This document shows, piece after piece, positions 1 to 8,129 of a stretch of DNA of 64,000 bases. The notes under the pieces were generated by a model, which worked only from the letters and a program-made list of their open reading frames with translations, did no database searches and had not been told where the DNA came from. The translations under genes were made by a program, and so were the position numbers. The stretch is from Lachnospiraceae bacterium (lineage in GTDB: Bacteria > Bacillota_A > Clostridia > Lachnospirales > Lachnospiraceae): assembly GCA_024684065.1 (NCBI GenBank), contig JAIKXO010000146.1:1-64000 (forward strand), written 5' to 3'. Position 1 is the stretch's first letter. Each line of letters opens with the position of its first letter.

Positions 1-318
1 ACCGTCACTGCGACCATGGAGACGGATGGCTTCGGAAAGATAGGCGCAAAATTCTCCTTAAACGGGAAGCAGTTAAGCGGATATATTACCGGGGATAACA
101 AAGAGGGTCTAAAGAAATTAGCCGAAAAAGCCGATGAATTAGGTAAGGAGCTTTCAGGAAACGACAGAGAAATCAGACAGCTCAATTTTATTGATACGGG
201 TTCGCTTGACTTAAACCGCTTTGCAGCGACGCAAGAGAGCGGAGCACAGGAAGCGGCTGATAACAGGGAGCTTTATGAAGTTGCCAAGGCTTTTATCAGG
301 GTAGTACAGAGGGCGTGA
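1..318 (+). CDS. FliK-like flagellar hook-length control protein, C-terminal end (partial)
   Basis: The reading frame is open from the first base and stops at 316-318, so this is the 3' end of a larger gene; the ATG at 16 is probably internal. The visible residues METDGFGKIGAKFSLNGKQL followed by a GYITGDN stretch resemble the C-terminal Flg_hook domain of FliK, where a beta-rich segment of the form 'L-G-x-V...L...L-S-G' precedes a helical tail. FliK measures and terminates hook growth in the flagellar export system. A gene for flagellin follows 44 bp downstream, which fits a flagellar locus. In Lachnospiraceae a large FliK-like protein (DUF6240) is often annotated in such loci; that identity is from memory. 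The N-terminal part is outside the window, so length and export signal cannot be judged. Confidence 0.55.
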   Translation, partial: TVTATMETDGFGKIGAKFSLNGKQLSGYITGDNKEGLKKLAEKADELGKELSGNDREIRQLNFIDTGSLDLNRFAATQESGAQEAADNRELYEVAKAFIRVVQRA

Positions 319-362
319 GTTAACAGGGTAATAAAGGGTTATTATATTCAAGGAGACCGGTT

Positions 363-1478
363 ATGAAAATAAACTCCAATATGCAGGCGCTGCAGGCCAG
401 CGGAATATTACAGGCAAATGAGAGTGCTTTTTCCAAATCTACGGAAAAGCTCTCAAGCGGATATAAGATCAATTCATCCAGAGACGACCCGGTAGGGCTT
501 GCCATCTCCAATAAGATGGGAGCAAAGTCTTCAAGCCTTAAGAAGGCTAATAACAATTCTGTAAGCGGCGTCTCCGTCGTTCAGACCGCAGACGGGGCCA
601 TGCAGGAGATCAGGGATATTATCCACAGGATTAAAGAGCTTTCGGTAAGATCGGCCAACGGGACCAATACTGATTCCGACAGACGGGCGATGCAGGAAGA
701 GGTGAATAATATCACCGCGGAACTGAATAATATTGTGGAGCAGACCGAGTATAACGGCCAGAAGCTTTTAAACGGTAATCTGGGTGTGAGAGGAAACACC
801 TGGACCGGCTCTTATAATACTAATACCGGTATCTCATTGGAATCCTATAATAACCGTGTCCTGGAGGGGAGTAACAGAACCTTTAAGGTCGAGGATGTGG
901 ACGGAGTGCCGACCGTTACTGAATTTTCCGGGTTTCCCTATGATGAAGGGGCGGGAGGGAAGTTTACGACGGATCCGGTCGGACAGACCTTTACCTATAC
1001 CGATAAAGACGGAAACCAGCTGGTAATGAATTACAGAGACGACGTTGCCAAGGATCAGACGATCAATCTGGATGTGAGAGGCCAGGGAGACATGATCATT
1101 CAGGTGGGATCCGAATCCGGTCAGGAAATAAATATAACGATACCGGATCTGTCGCTTTCCGCTATGGGGATCGGCGAGATAGATATCAGTACAGCCGATG
1201 CTGCAAAGAGTTCCATGGCTAAGCTTGATACGGCTCTTGATTATGTATCGCGTGCGGCTTCTAAGATCGGAGCTATTCAGAACCGATTTGAGGCAAATAT
1301 CTCGAATCTGAACGTAACGGACGAGAATCTGACGGAATCCTATTCAACCTTAAGGGATACCAACATGGCATCGGAAATGGTTGAATACACAAGATTGCAG
1401 ATACTTACACAGGCCGGTGTTTCGATATTGTCGCAGGCCAATGAGCTGCCTCAGCAGGCGCTGCAGCTGCTGCAGTAA
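363..1478 (+). CDS. Flagellin (first copy)
   Basis: Encodes the structural subunit of the flagellar filament, exported through the flagellar type III system and polymerised outside the cell. The 371-residue protein has the classic flagellin layout: a conserved N-terminal helical domain (about residues 1-140, starting MKINSNMQALQA, with the SSGYKINSSRDDPVGLAISNK region), a variable central part of about 140 residues, and a conserved C-terminal helix (about 285-371, with NRFEANISNL and ending in ...NELPQQALQLLQ). The hydrophobic C-terminal heptad that docks FliS is intact. AAGGAG at 350-355 sets the start. The length is short for flagellins, so the surface-exposed D2/D3 region is small. It lies directly before an 11-bp repeat array and a structured element, then fliS. 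No signal peptide is present, as expected. The choice of symbol (fliC versus hag) is left open because a second flagellin follows. Confidence 0.97.
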   Translation: MKINSNMQALQASGILQANESAFSKSTEKLSSGYKINSSRDDPVGLAISNKMGAKSSSLKKANNNSVSGVSVVQTADGAMQEIRDIIHRIKELSVRSANGTNTDSDRRAMQEEVNNITAELNNIVEQTEYNGQKLLNGNLGVRGNTWTGSYNTNTGISLESYNNRVLEGSNRTFKVEDVDGVPTVTEFSGFPYDEGAGGKFTTDPVGQTFTYTDKDGNQLVMNYRDDVAKDQTINLDVRGQGDMIIQVGSESGQEINITIPDLSLSAMGIGEIDISTADAAKSSMAKLDTALDYVSRAASKIGAIQNRFEANISNLNVTDENLTESYSTLRDTNMASEMVEYTRLQILTQAGVSILSQANELPQQALQLLQ

Positions 1479-1480
1479 GC

Positions 1481-1546
1481 ATGAGCAAAGTATGAGCCAG
1501 ACATGAGCCAGACATGAGCCAGGCATGAGCAAAGTATGAGCCAGGC
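1481..1546 (+). repeat. Six tandem 11-bp repeats
   Basis: Six uninterrupted 11-bp units begin two bases after the flagellin stop codon: ATGAGCAAAGT, ATGAGCCAGAC, ATGAGCCAGAC, ATGAGCCAGGC, ATGAGCAAAGT, ATGAGCCAGGC. The first six bases never vary; only the last five do, among three variants. Each unit contains an ATGA start/stop overlap, and none of the frames stays open. The last unit doubles as the left outer arm of the large structured element that follows. Confidence 0.9.
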
Positions 1547-1662
1547 GCGGAAATACTCCGTATTTCCTTGCTGTTTGGCTGTCGCCAAATGAGTTGGCTT
1601 TCAAATACGGTCTTGCAAGCAGGCTTACAGCCCGTATTTTAAAGCCAACCCGCCTGGCTCAT
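1536..1662 (+). other. Large nested inverted repeat; predicted four-way-junction RNA between flagellin and fliS
   Basis: An outer 12-bp perfect stem (ATGAGCCAGGCG at 1536-1547 with CGCCTGGCTCAT at 1651-1662) encloses three hairpins in series. These are an 8-bp perfect stem with a 3-nt loop (1549-1556 with 1560-1567), a 6-bp stem with loop TGTC (1574-1579 with 1584-1589), and an 18-position stem with one mismatch (1593-1610 with 1632-1649). Written as RNA this is a four-way junction. No run of U follows, so it does not look like an intrinsic terminator. It could stabilise the flagellin 3' end, limit read-through into fliS, or be a mobile palindromic repeat. The start of fliS is 27 bp downstream. 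Its function is unknown. Confidence 0.75.
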
Positions 1663-1689
1663 AACTATAACACATAAGGGGGGATAAGA

Positions 1690-2166
1690 ATGACTAAGGA
1701 ACTTATACAGGATTATACGTTAAGGATCACACAGGCAAACGCAAGCGAGATCGTCGTGATAGTTTATGATATCGCCGAGCAGTATATCAAGGATGCTTTA
1801 AAGTCGTATGATGAAGGGGATTACGAGGCTTACAGGGCAAACTGCCAGAGCGCCTGCCGTTGCGTGGAGGATCTTTTACAGGCTCTTGATTATAGCTATG
1901 AGCTGGCATTTCCGCTTATGAGGCTGTATGTGTTCATTAACAGGGAGATAAGCTTAGCTTCCGTAAAGAATAAGACTGAAGGGCTTTTAAACGCCAGAGG
2001 GCTTCTTATTTCCCTGAGAGATGCTTTCGCCCAGGTTGCAAAGCAGGATAAATCCCCGTCGGTGATGGGAAATACCCAGGCTGTCTATGCGGGGCTGACT
2101 TATGGAAAGAATCAGCTGAATGAAAGCGTCAACGATACTCTGAACAACAGGGGATATACGGTATAG
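1690..2166 (+). CDS. fliS: FliS-like flagellin export chaperone
   Basis: FliS binds the C-terminal helix of newly made flagellin in the cytoplasm and keeps it unpolymerised until export. The 158-residue, mostly helical protein follows the FliS pattern: an N-terminal tyrosine-containing segment (QDYTLRITQANASEIVVIVYD, residues about 7-27), then EQYIKDALKSYDEGDYEAY, then a helix with LDYSYELAFPLMRLYVFINR, and a last helix with LLISLRDAF. Family members are usually 120-140 residues; the extra 30 C-terminal residues are polar and probably disordered. GGGGGG at 1678-1683 precedes the ATG. Its position between two flagellin genes supports the call. The sequence is divergent enough that a related flagellar chaperone family is possible, but no better match is apparent. 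Confidence 0.8.
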   Translation: MTKELIQDYTLRITQANASEIVVIVYDIAEQYIKDALKSYDEGDYEAYRANCQSACRCVEDLLQALDYSYELAFPLMRLYVFINREISLASVKNKTEGLLNARGLLISLRDAFAQVAKQDKSPSVMGNTQAVYAGLTYGKNQLNESVNDTLNNRGYTV

Positions 2167-2333
2167 AGATGTCTTCGGATATACCGGTTCGGTAAAGGCC
2201 GGGATTATATCCGCCAGCTTACCGTTTCCGTAACATCTGATCCGGGATTAAACGGATCATATCTGTCTGCTTTCCTGATACACGGCAAAAAGATATATAC
2301 GGGACTTATCGTTAGAGAAAAGCGAGGAATTAT
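2167..2333 (+). other. Structured intergenic region before the second flagellin
   Basis: The 167-bp gap contains nested pairing. AGATGT (2167-2172) can pair with ACATCT (2233-2238). Inside it CGGTAA (2190-2195) pairs with TTACCG (2219-2224), which encloses GGAT/ATCC. A further GATCC/GGATC hairpin follows at about 2239-2258. GAGG at 2324-2327 serves as the ribosome site for the flagellin at 2334. No clear sigma-28 or sigma-A promoter could be seen. The pairing may be a 5' leader of the flagellin mRNA or a spacer stabilising the upstream message. Confidence 0.4.
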
Positions 2334-3464
2334 ATGAAAGTCAATCACAATATTCAGGCAATGATAACGAGCAGTATCCTTCAGACGAATGAAGCAAGGT
2401 ATACGAAATCATCGGAGAGGATGACGAGCGGATTTAAGATCAATTCGGCAAGGGATAACCCGGCGGGTTATGCAATGACAAACAGGATGAGCTCCAAACT
2501 CTCCAGCATGCATAAGGCTAATCAGAATGCTTCCAACGGGATCAATGTGATACAGACGGCAGAGGGATCCTTAGCTGAGGTCCAGAATATGATACACCGT
2601 GTTAACGAGCTTTCGGTAAAGGCCGCAAATGCGACGAACACCAGTGAAGACCGGGTTGCCATTAAGGATGAGGTCACTCAGCTGTTTAAGGAGATCGAAA
2701 GGATCCGGAGCCAGACCCAGTATAATACACAAAAGCTTTTAAACGGGGATCTGGATTATAAAGGGTTCTCGGATAATAAAGCGGTAAGCGTTGCCACCTA
2801 TAATGCCGAGCTTCCGATAGATAAGGAATATAAGCTTGTATTTAAAGCGGATGGAAGCCTTGATATTCCACAGACCCAGCAGAGCGAAGGTTTTATGTCG
2901 GGAAAGTTTGAGCAGAAGGAATTTACTGTTATACAGCCTGACGGGACCGAGAAAAAGGAGAACAGGATAATCTTTAAAAAGGATACAGGAGCGGAGCTTG
3001 TGCTTGATTATGACAAGGATGCGATCAAAACTCAGGGCGGAGGAGCTGTAAACCTTGAGATAAAGGGTATCGGTGGCATGAAGATACAGGTCGGGACACT
3101 GGCAAATCAAGAGGTCAATATTGCAATTCCCGAACTAAGCCTGAAAAACATGGAGCTTAATACTGTCGATCCCGATACTGAAGAAGGTGCCAAGGAAGCT
3201 CTGGAAAAACTTGAAGCTGCCCTGAGCTTTGTATCGGATATACGTTCAAGGCTTGGTTCATATCAGAACCAGCTTGAGGCTACCATCACAAACCTTGACG
3301 TTACCGAAGAAAATCTGACAGAAGCATACTCAACGATCAAGGATGTTGATATGGCTGAAGAAATGGTTGAGTATACCAGGCTCCAGGTCCTTACCCAGGC
3401 AGGCGTATCCATGCTCACCCAGGCTAACGAACGGCCGGAGCAGGCTCTGCAGCTGCTTGGATAA
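2334..3464 (+). CDS. Flagellin (second copy)
   Basis: A second filament subunit of 376 residues. The N-terminal domain (MKVNHNIQAMITSSILQTNE onward, about 1-140) and the C-terminal domain (about 290-376, ending NERPEQALQLLG) align by eye with the first flagellin. The central region differs clearly in sequence, so this is a diverged paralogue and not a recent duplicate. The start is set by GAGG at 2324-2327. An intrinsic terminator follows at 3502-3550, so this gene closes the flagellar transcript seen here. Two flagellins in one cell can build composite filaments or be expressed differently; which applies here is not visible. Confidence 0.97.
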   Translation: MKVNHNIQAMITSSILQTNEARYTKSSERMTSGFKINSARDNPAGYAMTNRMSSKLSSMHKANQNASNGINVIQTAEGSLAEVQNMIHRVNELSVKAANATNTSEDRVAIKDEVTQLFKEIERIRSQTQYNTQKLLNGDLDYKGFSDNKAVSVATYNAELPIDKEYKLVFKADGSLDIPQTQQSEGFMSGKFEQKEFTVIQPDGTEKKENRIIFKKDTGAELVLDYDKDAIKTQGGGAVNLEIKGIGGMKIQVGTLANQEVNIAIPELSLKNMELNTVDPDTEEGAKEALEKLEAALSFVSDIRSRLGSYQNQLEATITNLDVTEENLTEAYSTIKDVDMAEEMVEYTRLQVLTQAGVSMLTQANERPEQALQLLG

Positions 3465-3501
3465 ATACCGGGACACGTATACACTTCATACATTGCTTTT
3501 C

Positions 3502-3550
3502 AAAAATCCCGCTATTCCGATCAAATATGATCGGGCAGCGGGATTTTTTA
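3502..3550 (+). terminator. Intrinsic terminator after the second flagellin
   Basis: The stem AATCCCGCT (3505-3513) pairs with AGCGGGATT (3537-3545), and an inner stem CCGATCA/TGATCGG (3517-3523 with 3528-3534) extends it. A run of T follows directly (3544-3549), and the 5' side carries a matching A run. It ends the flagellin transcript. Confidence 0.9.
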
Positions 3551-3609
3551 TGGAACAGAGAAAAGCAAGGTACTGTCCCCTGATTCATGCCCGCTCATAT
3601 ATGTTCCAA

Positions 3610-3739
3610 GAGATTTTACGATAGTGTTATGATATAATAGTCGTAGTTTAAAGGAAATGCCAATAGATCGGCATAAACTAAAGTTCATGCCTAAGCATTT
3701 GATTTGCTGTGCAGATCGGTGCGGTCCGGATTCCGGACC
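3610..3739 (+). promoter_or_regulatory. Probable promoter and leader hairpins before the binding-protein gene
   Basis: A perfect -10 box TATAAT lies at 3633-3638, but no good -35 box is present at the normal distance (GAGATT at 3610-3615 is poor). Downstream the leader can form GGCAT/ATGCC enclosing AACT/AGTT (about 3671-3692) and a 7-bp hairpin GGTCCGG/CCGGACC (3723-3729 with 3733-3739). No known riboswitch consensus was recognised. Confidence 0.4.
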
Positions 3740-3774
3740 TTACCGGACGGTATCTGAGGAATAGGAAAACAGGA

Positions 3775-4584
3775 ATGCAGATAATTAAAATTAAGACACT
3801 AATATTGCTCATAACAGCGGTGCTTCTCGGGTTTACTTTGCCGTGCTGTCAAAAAGCCGAATCAGAAAAAGACGGATCTCTTCAAAGAGTTCTTGACAAA
3901 GGGGAGCTTGTATTGGGGCTTGATGAAAACTTTCCGCCAATGGGATACAGGGATAAAGACGGAGAGATCATAGGCTTTGATATCGATCTTGCTAAAGAGG
4001 TGTGCGGCAGGCTGGGAATCGAGCTTATCTGCCATCCTATCGACTGGGACAAAAAGGAAGAGCTGTTAAATGCCGGAGAGATTGACTGTATCTGGAATGG
4101 GTTGTCTGTAACGGATTCCCGTAAGGAGAGCATGCTGCTGTCAGAGCCTTATCTTGAGAATGAATTGGTCTTTGTGGTCAGGAAAAACAGTCCGATAAAA
4201 AGCCTTGATGATCTTAAAGGAAAAAAGATCGGGGTTCAATCGGGATCGACTACCAGCGATGTGATAAAGGAAGTGTCTGTTTATCCTGATATTACTGTAA
4301 TTGAAAAGGGTGATTTTTTAATGCTCTTAGATGAACTGAAGTCTGAGGAGCTCGATTCTGTATTCATAGATTCGATGGTGGTCTATCATGTCGCAAAGGA
4401 CAGCGAGGATTTTGTTCTTTTGCCGAGAAGCCTTTCGGACGAAGAGATAGCGATCGCGTTCAGGAAGGGTGATATGAGCCTTAAAAACAAGGTACAGGAG
4501 ATTCTTTCTGAGATGAAAGCTGACGGAAGGCTTGCCGAAATTTCAAATGAGTGGTTCGGATCGGATATAACCATTGTTCGTTAA
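3775..4584 (+). CDS. Amino-acid-type solute-binding protein (SBP_bac_3 family), probable lipoprotein
   Basis: An extracellular ligand-binding protein of the family that serves polar amino acid ABC transporters. From the ATG at 3775 the 269-residue product begins with a basic, then hydrophobic leader (KIKTLILLITAVLLGF) ending in a CC pair near residues 24-25 that could be lipidated, although the lipobox is not canonical. The mature part matches the family: VLDKGELVLGLDENFPPMGY, IIGFDIDLAKEVCGRLG, then GKKIGVQSGSTTSDVIK in the second lobe. An in-frame ATG at 3709 would add 22 residues ahead of the leader and is less likely. No permease or ATPase gene is adjacent; a hybrid histidine kinase follows after 16 bp. 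The protein may therefore feed a sensor and not a transporter. Confidence 0.85.
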   Translation: MQIIKIKTLILLITAVLLGFTLPCCQKAESEKDGSLQRVLDKGELVLGLDENFPPMGYRDKDGEIIGFDIDLAKEVCGRLGIELICHPIDWDKKEELLNAGEIDCIWNGLSVTDSRKESMLLSEPYLENELVFVVRKNSPIKSLDDLKGKKIGVQSGSTTSDVIKEVSVYPDITVIEKGDFLMLLDELKSEELDSVFIDSMVVYHVAKDSEDFVLLPRSLSDEEIAIAFRKGDMSLKNKVQEILSEMKADGRLAEISNEWFGSDITIVR

Positions 4585-4600
4585 ATAAAGAGGTCGTTTT

Positions 4601-7390
4601 ATGAAAAAGACCGAAGTAAAACATTTCTTGAGAGATGTCATTTCTATTATGCTGATGATAGTTTTTTTTGTAGGAATCATCATCACTTATTATTTCATGC
4701 TCCGCAATTCAACGAAGGAACGCATCATTATAGAGTGCGAGCGGGACGCGACTGCCTCCGTAAAGGAAATAGGCGGATATATAGCGATCAGTGACGAATT
4801 CATTGACCTGACGGCGTATACCCTGGATGATATGCTTATAAAAGGGCAGTCTTCGGAGGATATTCTGAAATACCTTTCTGAACAGAGCTCGGTTGTTGTC
4901 AATATCCTGCCGGAGGTTTCCACGGGTGTTTACGGATATTTCAACGATACATTTCTGGATGGATCCGGATGGGAACCGGATGAGGGATATGTGCCGGTTG
5001 AAAGGCCCTGGTACATTAATGCACGGGCGGGAATGGGCAAGGTAGTTGTTGTGGATCCGTATGTTGACGAAGAGACCGGGAATATGATCATCACGCTTGC
5101 CAGGGAGCTTTGCGATGTCAGAAGCGTTGTAGCGATGGATCTGTCCTTAAGCCAGCTGCAGAATGTAATTGAGTCTTCCACAGGGGAATATGAGCAGATT
5201 ATGATCCTTGATCGTGATTATAAGGTGATAGCTCATTCAGATCGAGGACAGGTGGGAAAGGATTATCTGGGTGGGGTTAACCTGCTTGGAGAGGCAGTGG
5301 TTAATGGATACCGGACGGCCGAGGACAATTCATTCCAGGTTAAATATGACGGGAAAGCATATATGGTATACGCCGTAAAGCTTGACAATGACTGGATCTG
5401 TATGTCGGTTACCGATACCACTCCTGCGTATCGTTCGCTTCTGATCCCTTTGATCCTGACCGTTGTCGTTTCCGTAGTTTTTGTTGCGATCATGGTCACA
5501 TTCATGATCTATTCCAACAGAAAGAAGCTTGAAACGGAGAAAAGGGAACGGGATGCGGAAAGGGCGATCGCCGCTAATCAGGCAAAATCCGCATTTCTTG
5601 CCAATATGTCACATGAGATCCGCACTCCTATCAATACCGTACTGGGCATGAATGAAATGATCCTCAGGGAGTCGGAGGACGAAGCGATCCTTGATTATTC
5701 GGAGAATATTAAAGCTGCCGGGAATACCCTGCTTGTCCTTATAAATGATGTCCTGGATTTCTCAAAGATCGAATCGGGAAAGATCGATATAATTCCGGTA
5801 AATTATGATCTGTCATCGGTTCTGGGTGATCTGGTGTGTATGATATTTACATGGGCAGATAAAAAAAGCCTGCACATAAAGACGGATTTTGACCGTGATA
5901 CACCGAAACTGCTGTTTGGCGATGAGATCCGGATAAAGCAGATCATCTCCAATCTTCTGACAAATGCTGTCAAATATACGGAAGAAGGAAGCGTGACGTT
6001 CAGGGTGGGTTTTGAAAAGGTGGAGGAAGACCCTGATGCGGTGCTTCTGAAGGTCAGTGTGGAGGACACCGGGATCGGCATTCGGAAAGAGGATATGGAA
6101 AAGCTCTTCCGGGAATTTGAGCGGATCGAGGAAGGCCGCAACCGATATGTCGAAGGGACCGGCCTTGGGCTGAGCATTACAAGAAACCTTCTCGATATGA
6201 TGGGATCTTCCCTGGAGGTGGAAAGCCGGTATGGAGAGGGATCTGTATTTTCGTTTACCCTGAAACAGAGAGTCATAAGCTGGGAAGCGCTTGGGAAGTA
6301 TGAATCCCCTTACAGGGATCAGCCCTCACAGCACCGGAAATACAGGCAGAGCTTCACGGCGCCGGATGCGCATGTCCTGGTTGTGGACGATAATCCCATG
6401 AATCTGACTGTATTTAAAAGCCTTATCAAGAAGACCATGATGAAGGTGGATACGGCGGAGGACGGCGATACGGGCCTGTCTCTTGCGCATGATGAGAAAT
6501 ACGATATTATCTTTTTCGACCATATGATGCCCGGAAAGGACGGAATAGAGACGCTGAAGGAGCTGAGGGGGCAGACGGACGGCCTGAATGCAAAAACGCC
6601 TGCTGTGTGCCTGACAGCAAACGCGATATCGGGATCCCGGGAGATATACATTTCGGCCGGATTTGACGATTACCTTACAAAACCGGTAGATGCCGACAGG
6701 CTTGAAAAAACGCTGCTTTTGTATCTGCCGCAGGAAAAGATCATAAAATCTGTTATGACGGAGAATAAGGACATAACAGAGGACGGCGGCATAAGCATTC
6801 TTCCGGAGTTTTCGATGCTGTCCGAGCAGGGAAGGATCGATGTAAAAGCCGGAATACATAATGCCGGGTCTGAAGAGGCGTATATCTCGCTGCTTCATTT
6901 CTTTTATAATACGCTTGATGATAGGGCACAGGAGCTGGAGCATTTCTATTCTGAGAATGATATAAAGAATTATGTGATCAAGGTGCATGCGTTAAAGAGC
7001 TCCTTAAGGATCATAGGGGCGGCTGATTTAAGCGAGACAGCGCAGAACCTGGAGAATGCCGCTAAGAAAGAGGACATAGCTTATATTAGTGAAAACCATT
7101 CGGCGTTTCTGGAAGAGTACAGGAGTTTTAAGGAATTGCTTTCCCCGGTCTTTACAGAGAACGATCCTGATGATTCCGATAAACCCGTTGCGAGCTCAGA
7201 ACTGATGGCGGAAGCTTACAGGAAGCTGCGCCTTGCCGCCGATGACATGGACTGTGACAGGTTAGAGGAGATCTTCCAGGAAATGGAGGGGTTCAGGATA
7301 CCGGACCGGGATGTCCTCCTTTGGAAGAGCCTCATGGAAACAGCGGAAAAATTCGATTATAAAGGTGTAGTGAAGCTTTGCGGTGGATGA
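4601..7390 (+). CDS. Hybrid sensor histidine kinase (Cache sensor, HisKA, HATPase, receiver, Hpt)
   Basis: A 929-residue membrane kinase. Domains in order are: transmembrane helix about 14-33; extracytoplasmic Cache-type sensor about 35-275 (with RPWYINARAG and VDPYVDEETGNMIIT); second transmembrane helix about 280-304; HisKA with phospho-acceptor His338 in SHEIRTPIN; HATPase with NLLTNAVKY, DTGIGI and GTGLGLSI; a receiver domain with VVDDNPMN and acceptor Asp640 in FFDHMMPGKDG; and an Hpt domain with His796 in HALKSS. All phosphorelay residues are present in one chain, so output must go to a separate response regulator, which is not in the window. It starts 16 bp after the binding-protein gene, so the pair is probably cotranscribed, and the binding protein could present a ligand to the Cache domain. 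No terminator of clear strength follows. Confidence 0.93.
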   Translation: MKKTEVKHFLRDVISIMLMIVFFVGIIITYYFMLRNSTKERIIIECERDATASVKEIGGYIAISDEFIDLTAYTLDDMLIKGQSSEDILKYLSEQSSVVVNILPEVSTGVYGYFNDTFLDGSGWEPDEGYVPVERPWYINARAGMGKVVVVDPYVDEETGNMIITLARELCDVRSVVAMDLSLSQLQNVIESSTGEYEQIMILDRDYKVIAHSDRGQVGKDYLGGVNLLGEAVVNGYRTAEDNSFQVKYDGKAYMVYAVKLDNDWICMSVTDTTPAYRSLLIPLILTVVVSVVFVAIMVTFMIYSNRKKLETEKRERDAERAIAANQAKSAFLANMSHEIRTPINTVLGMNEMILRESEDEAILDYSENIKAAGNTLLVLINDVLDFSKIESGKIDIIPVNYDLSSVLGDLVCMIFTWADKKSLHIKTDFDRDTPKLLFGDEIRIKQIISNLLTNAVKYTEEGSVTFRVGFEKVEEDPDAVLLKVSVEDTGIGIRKEDMEKLFREFERIEEGRNRYVEGTGLGLSITRNLLDMMGSSLEVESRYGEGSVFSFTLKQRVISWEALGKYESPYRDQPSQHRKYRQSFTAPDAHVLVVDDNPMNLTVFKSLIKKTMMKVDTAEDGDTGLSLAHDEKYDIIFFDHMMPGKDGIETLKELRGQTDGLNAKTPAVCLTANAISGSREIYISAGFDDYLTKPVDADRLEKTLLLYLPQEKIIKSVMTENKDITEDGGISILPEFSMLSEQGRIDVKAGIHNAGSEEAYISLLHFFYNTLDDRAQELEHFYSENDIKNYVIKVHALKSSLRIIGAADLSETAQNLENAAKKEDIAYISENHSAFLEEYRSFKELLSPVFTENDPDDSDKPVASSELMAEAYRKLRLAADDMDCDRLEEIFQEMEGFRIPDRDVLLWKSLMETAEKFDYKGVVKLCGG

Positions 7391-7539
7391 AACAAGGGCG
7401 GCTCCTCGTTTCATGGAATTTTCCCTGTTTCTTTGTGCATATCTGACAAAAACAGAGGTGTCCCTGCAGGAAGCAGAGATTTTAATAACGCATGATATTG
7501 TATAACTTTCACAAAGATGAAAAACCTTTGTAAAAGCTA

Positions 7540-7568
7540 TGGACAAATGGGATTTTAACTCATATAAT
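7540..7568 (+). promoter_or_regulatory. Sigma-A-type promoter of the Tad pilus operon
   Basis: TGGACA (7540-7545) and TATAAT (7563-7568) are separated by exactly 17 bp, one base from consensus at -35 and perfect at -10. It lies about 118 bp before the first pilus gene. A hairpin ACAAAG/CTTTGT just upstream (about 7511-7531) could be an operator. The rest of the 295-bp gap 7391-7685 contains only a weak ATGAAAC/GTTTCAT hairpin at 7387-7414 after the kinase gene. Confidence 0.7.
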
Positions 7569-7685
7569 CATCTCACGATCTCAAATAGAGCAGGGTCACT
7601 GCTTCATTTAAAATCATTTCAGATTATTCTTTAACATACTTTTTTCTTTTTATTTCAGGTTTATTCGAACGGGAAAGGAACGACA

Positions 7686-8129
7686 GTGGAAGCAAGGCTG
7701 ATTGTACTGTTAGGTCTCTGTCTTTTGGCGGCCATAATGGATATTTATTCTTATAAGGTAAAAAATCATCTTATTATAGTCGGGGTTTTGGCGGGGAATA
7801 TCTTTTTTATTCACTCTTATGGGATACAGGGCCTCCTATATTCTATGCTGGGGCTTTGTATCCCCCTCCTTTCAATGGCGGTATTTTACAGATTCAGGCT
7901 TTTCGGCGCTGGTGATCTGAAGCTTTTTGCCATGATAGGAGCAATAACCGGGCCAAAGGACATAGCCATTATCATGGCTGCCTCATTTGTACTGGGAGCT
8001 GTTATCGGAGCGGTAAAGATCGTCTTTTTTGATAAATCTACAGGTCTTCATAAGATAAGGTTTGCCGTGCCTACCTTTCTTGGAGTTGCATCTTATGTAT
8101 TTGGGATCATACCTGATATTATTTTATGA
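7686..8129 (+). CDS. Prepilin peptidase (A24 family, TadV/CpaA type), first copy
   Basis: A small integral-membrane aspartyl protease that removes the short leader of Flp pilin and pseudopilins at the inner membrane. The 147-residue product consists of several hydrophobic helices. Both catalytic aspartates are in place: one in AAIMDIYSYKV near residue 19, and the second in the GxGD motif of FGAGDLKLFA near residue 76. This is the short TadV form without the N-terminal methylase domain. The start is GTG at 7686 with AAAGGA upstream. The stop overlaps the next gene by 4 bp (ATGA), so translation is coupled. A second peptidase of the same kind lies at the other end of the operon. Confidence 0.88.
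   Translation: MEARLIVLLGLCLLAAIMDIYSYKVKNHLIIVGVLAGNIFFIHSYGIQGLLYSMLGLCIPLLSMAVFYRFRLFGAGDLKLFAMIGAITGPKDIAIIMAASFVLGAVIGAVKIVFFDKSTGLHKIRFAVPTFLGVASYVFGIIPDIIL

Noticed and set aside
1481..1546. CRISPR array
   Set aside because: Units are 11 bp with no spacers and no cas genes nearby; they are simple tandem repeats.
3640..3774. c-di-GMP or amino acid riboswitch in the binding-protein leader
   Set aside because: Hairpins exist, but none matches a riboswitch consensus I know.
6326..6988. 220-residue open frame on the - strand across the kinase receiver region
   Set aside because: It lies fully antisense to the receiver and Hpt domains, has no ribosome site, and its sequence looks like a codon shadow.
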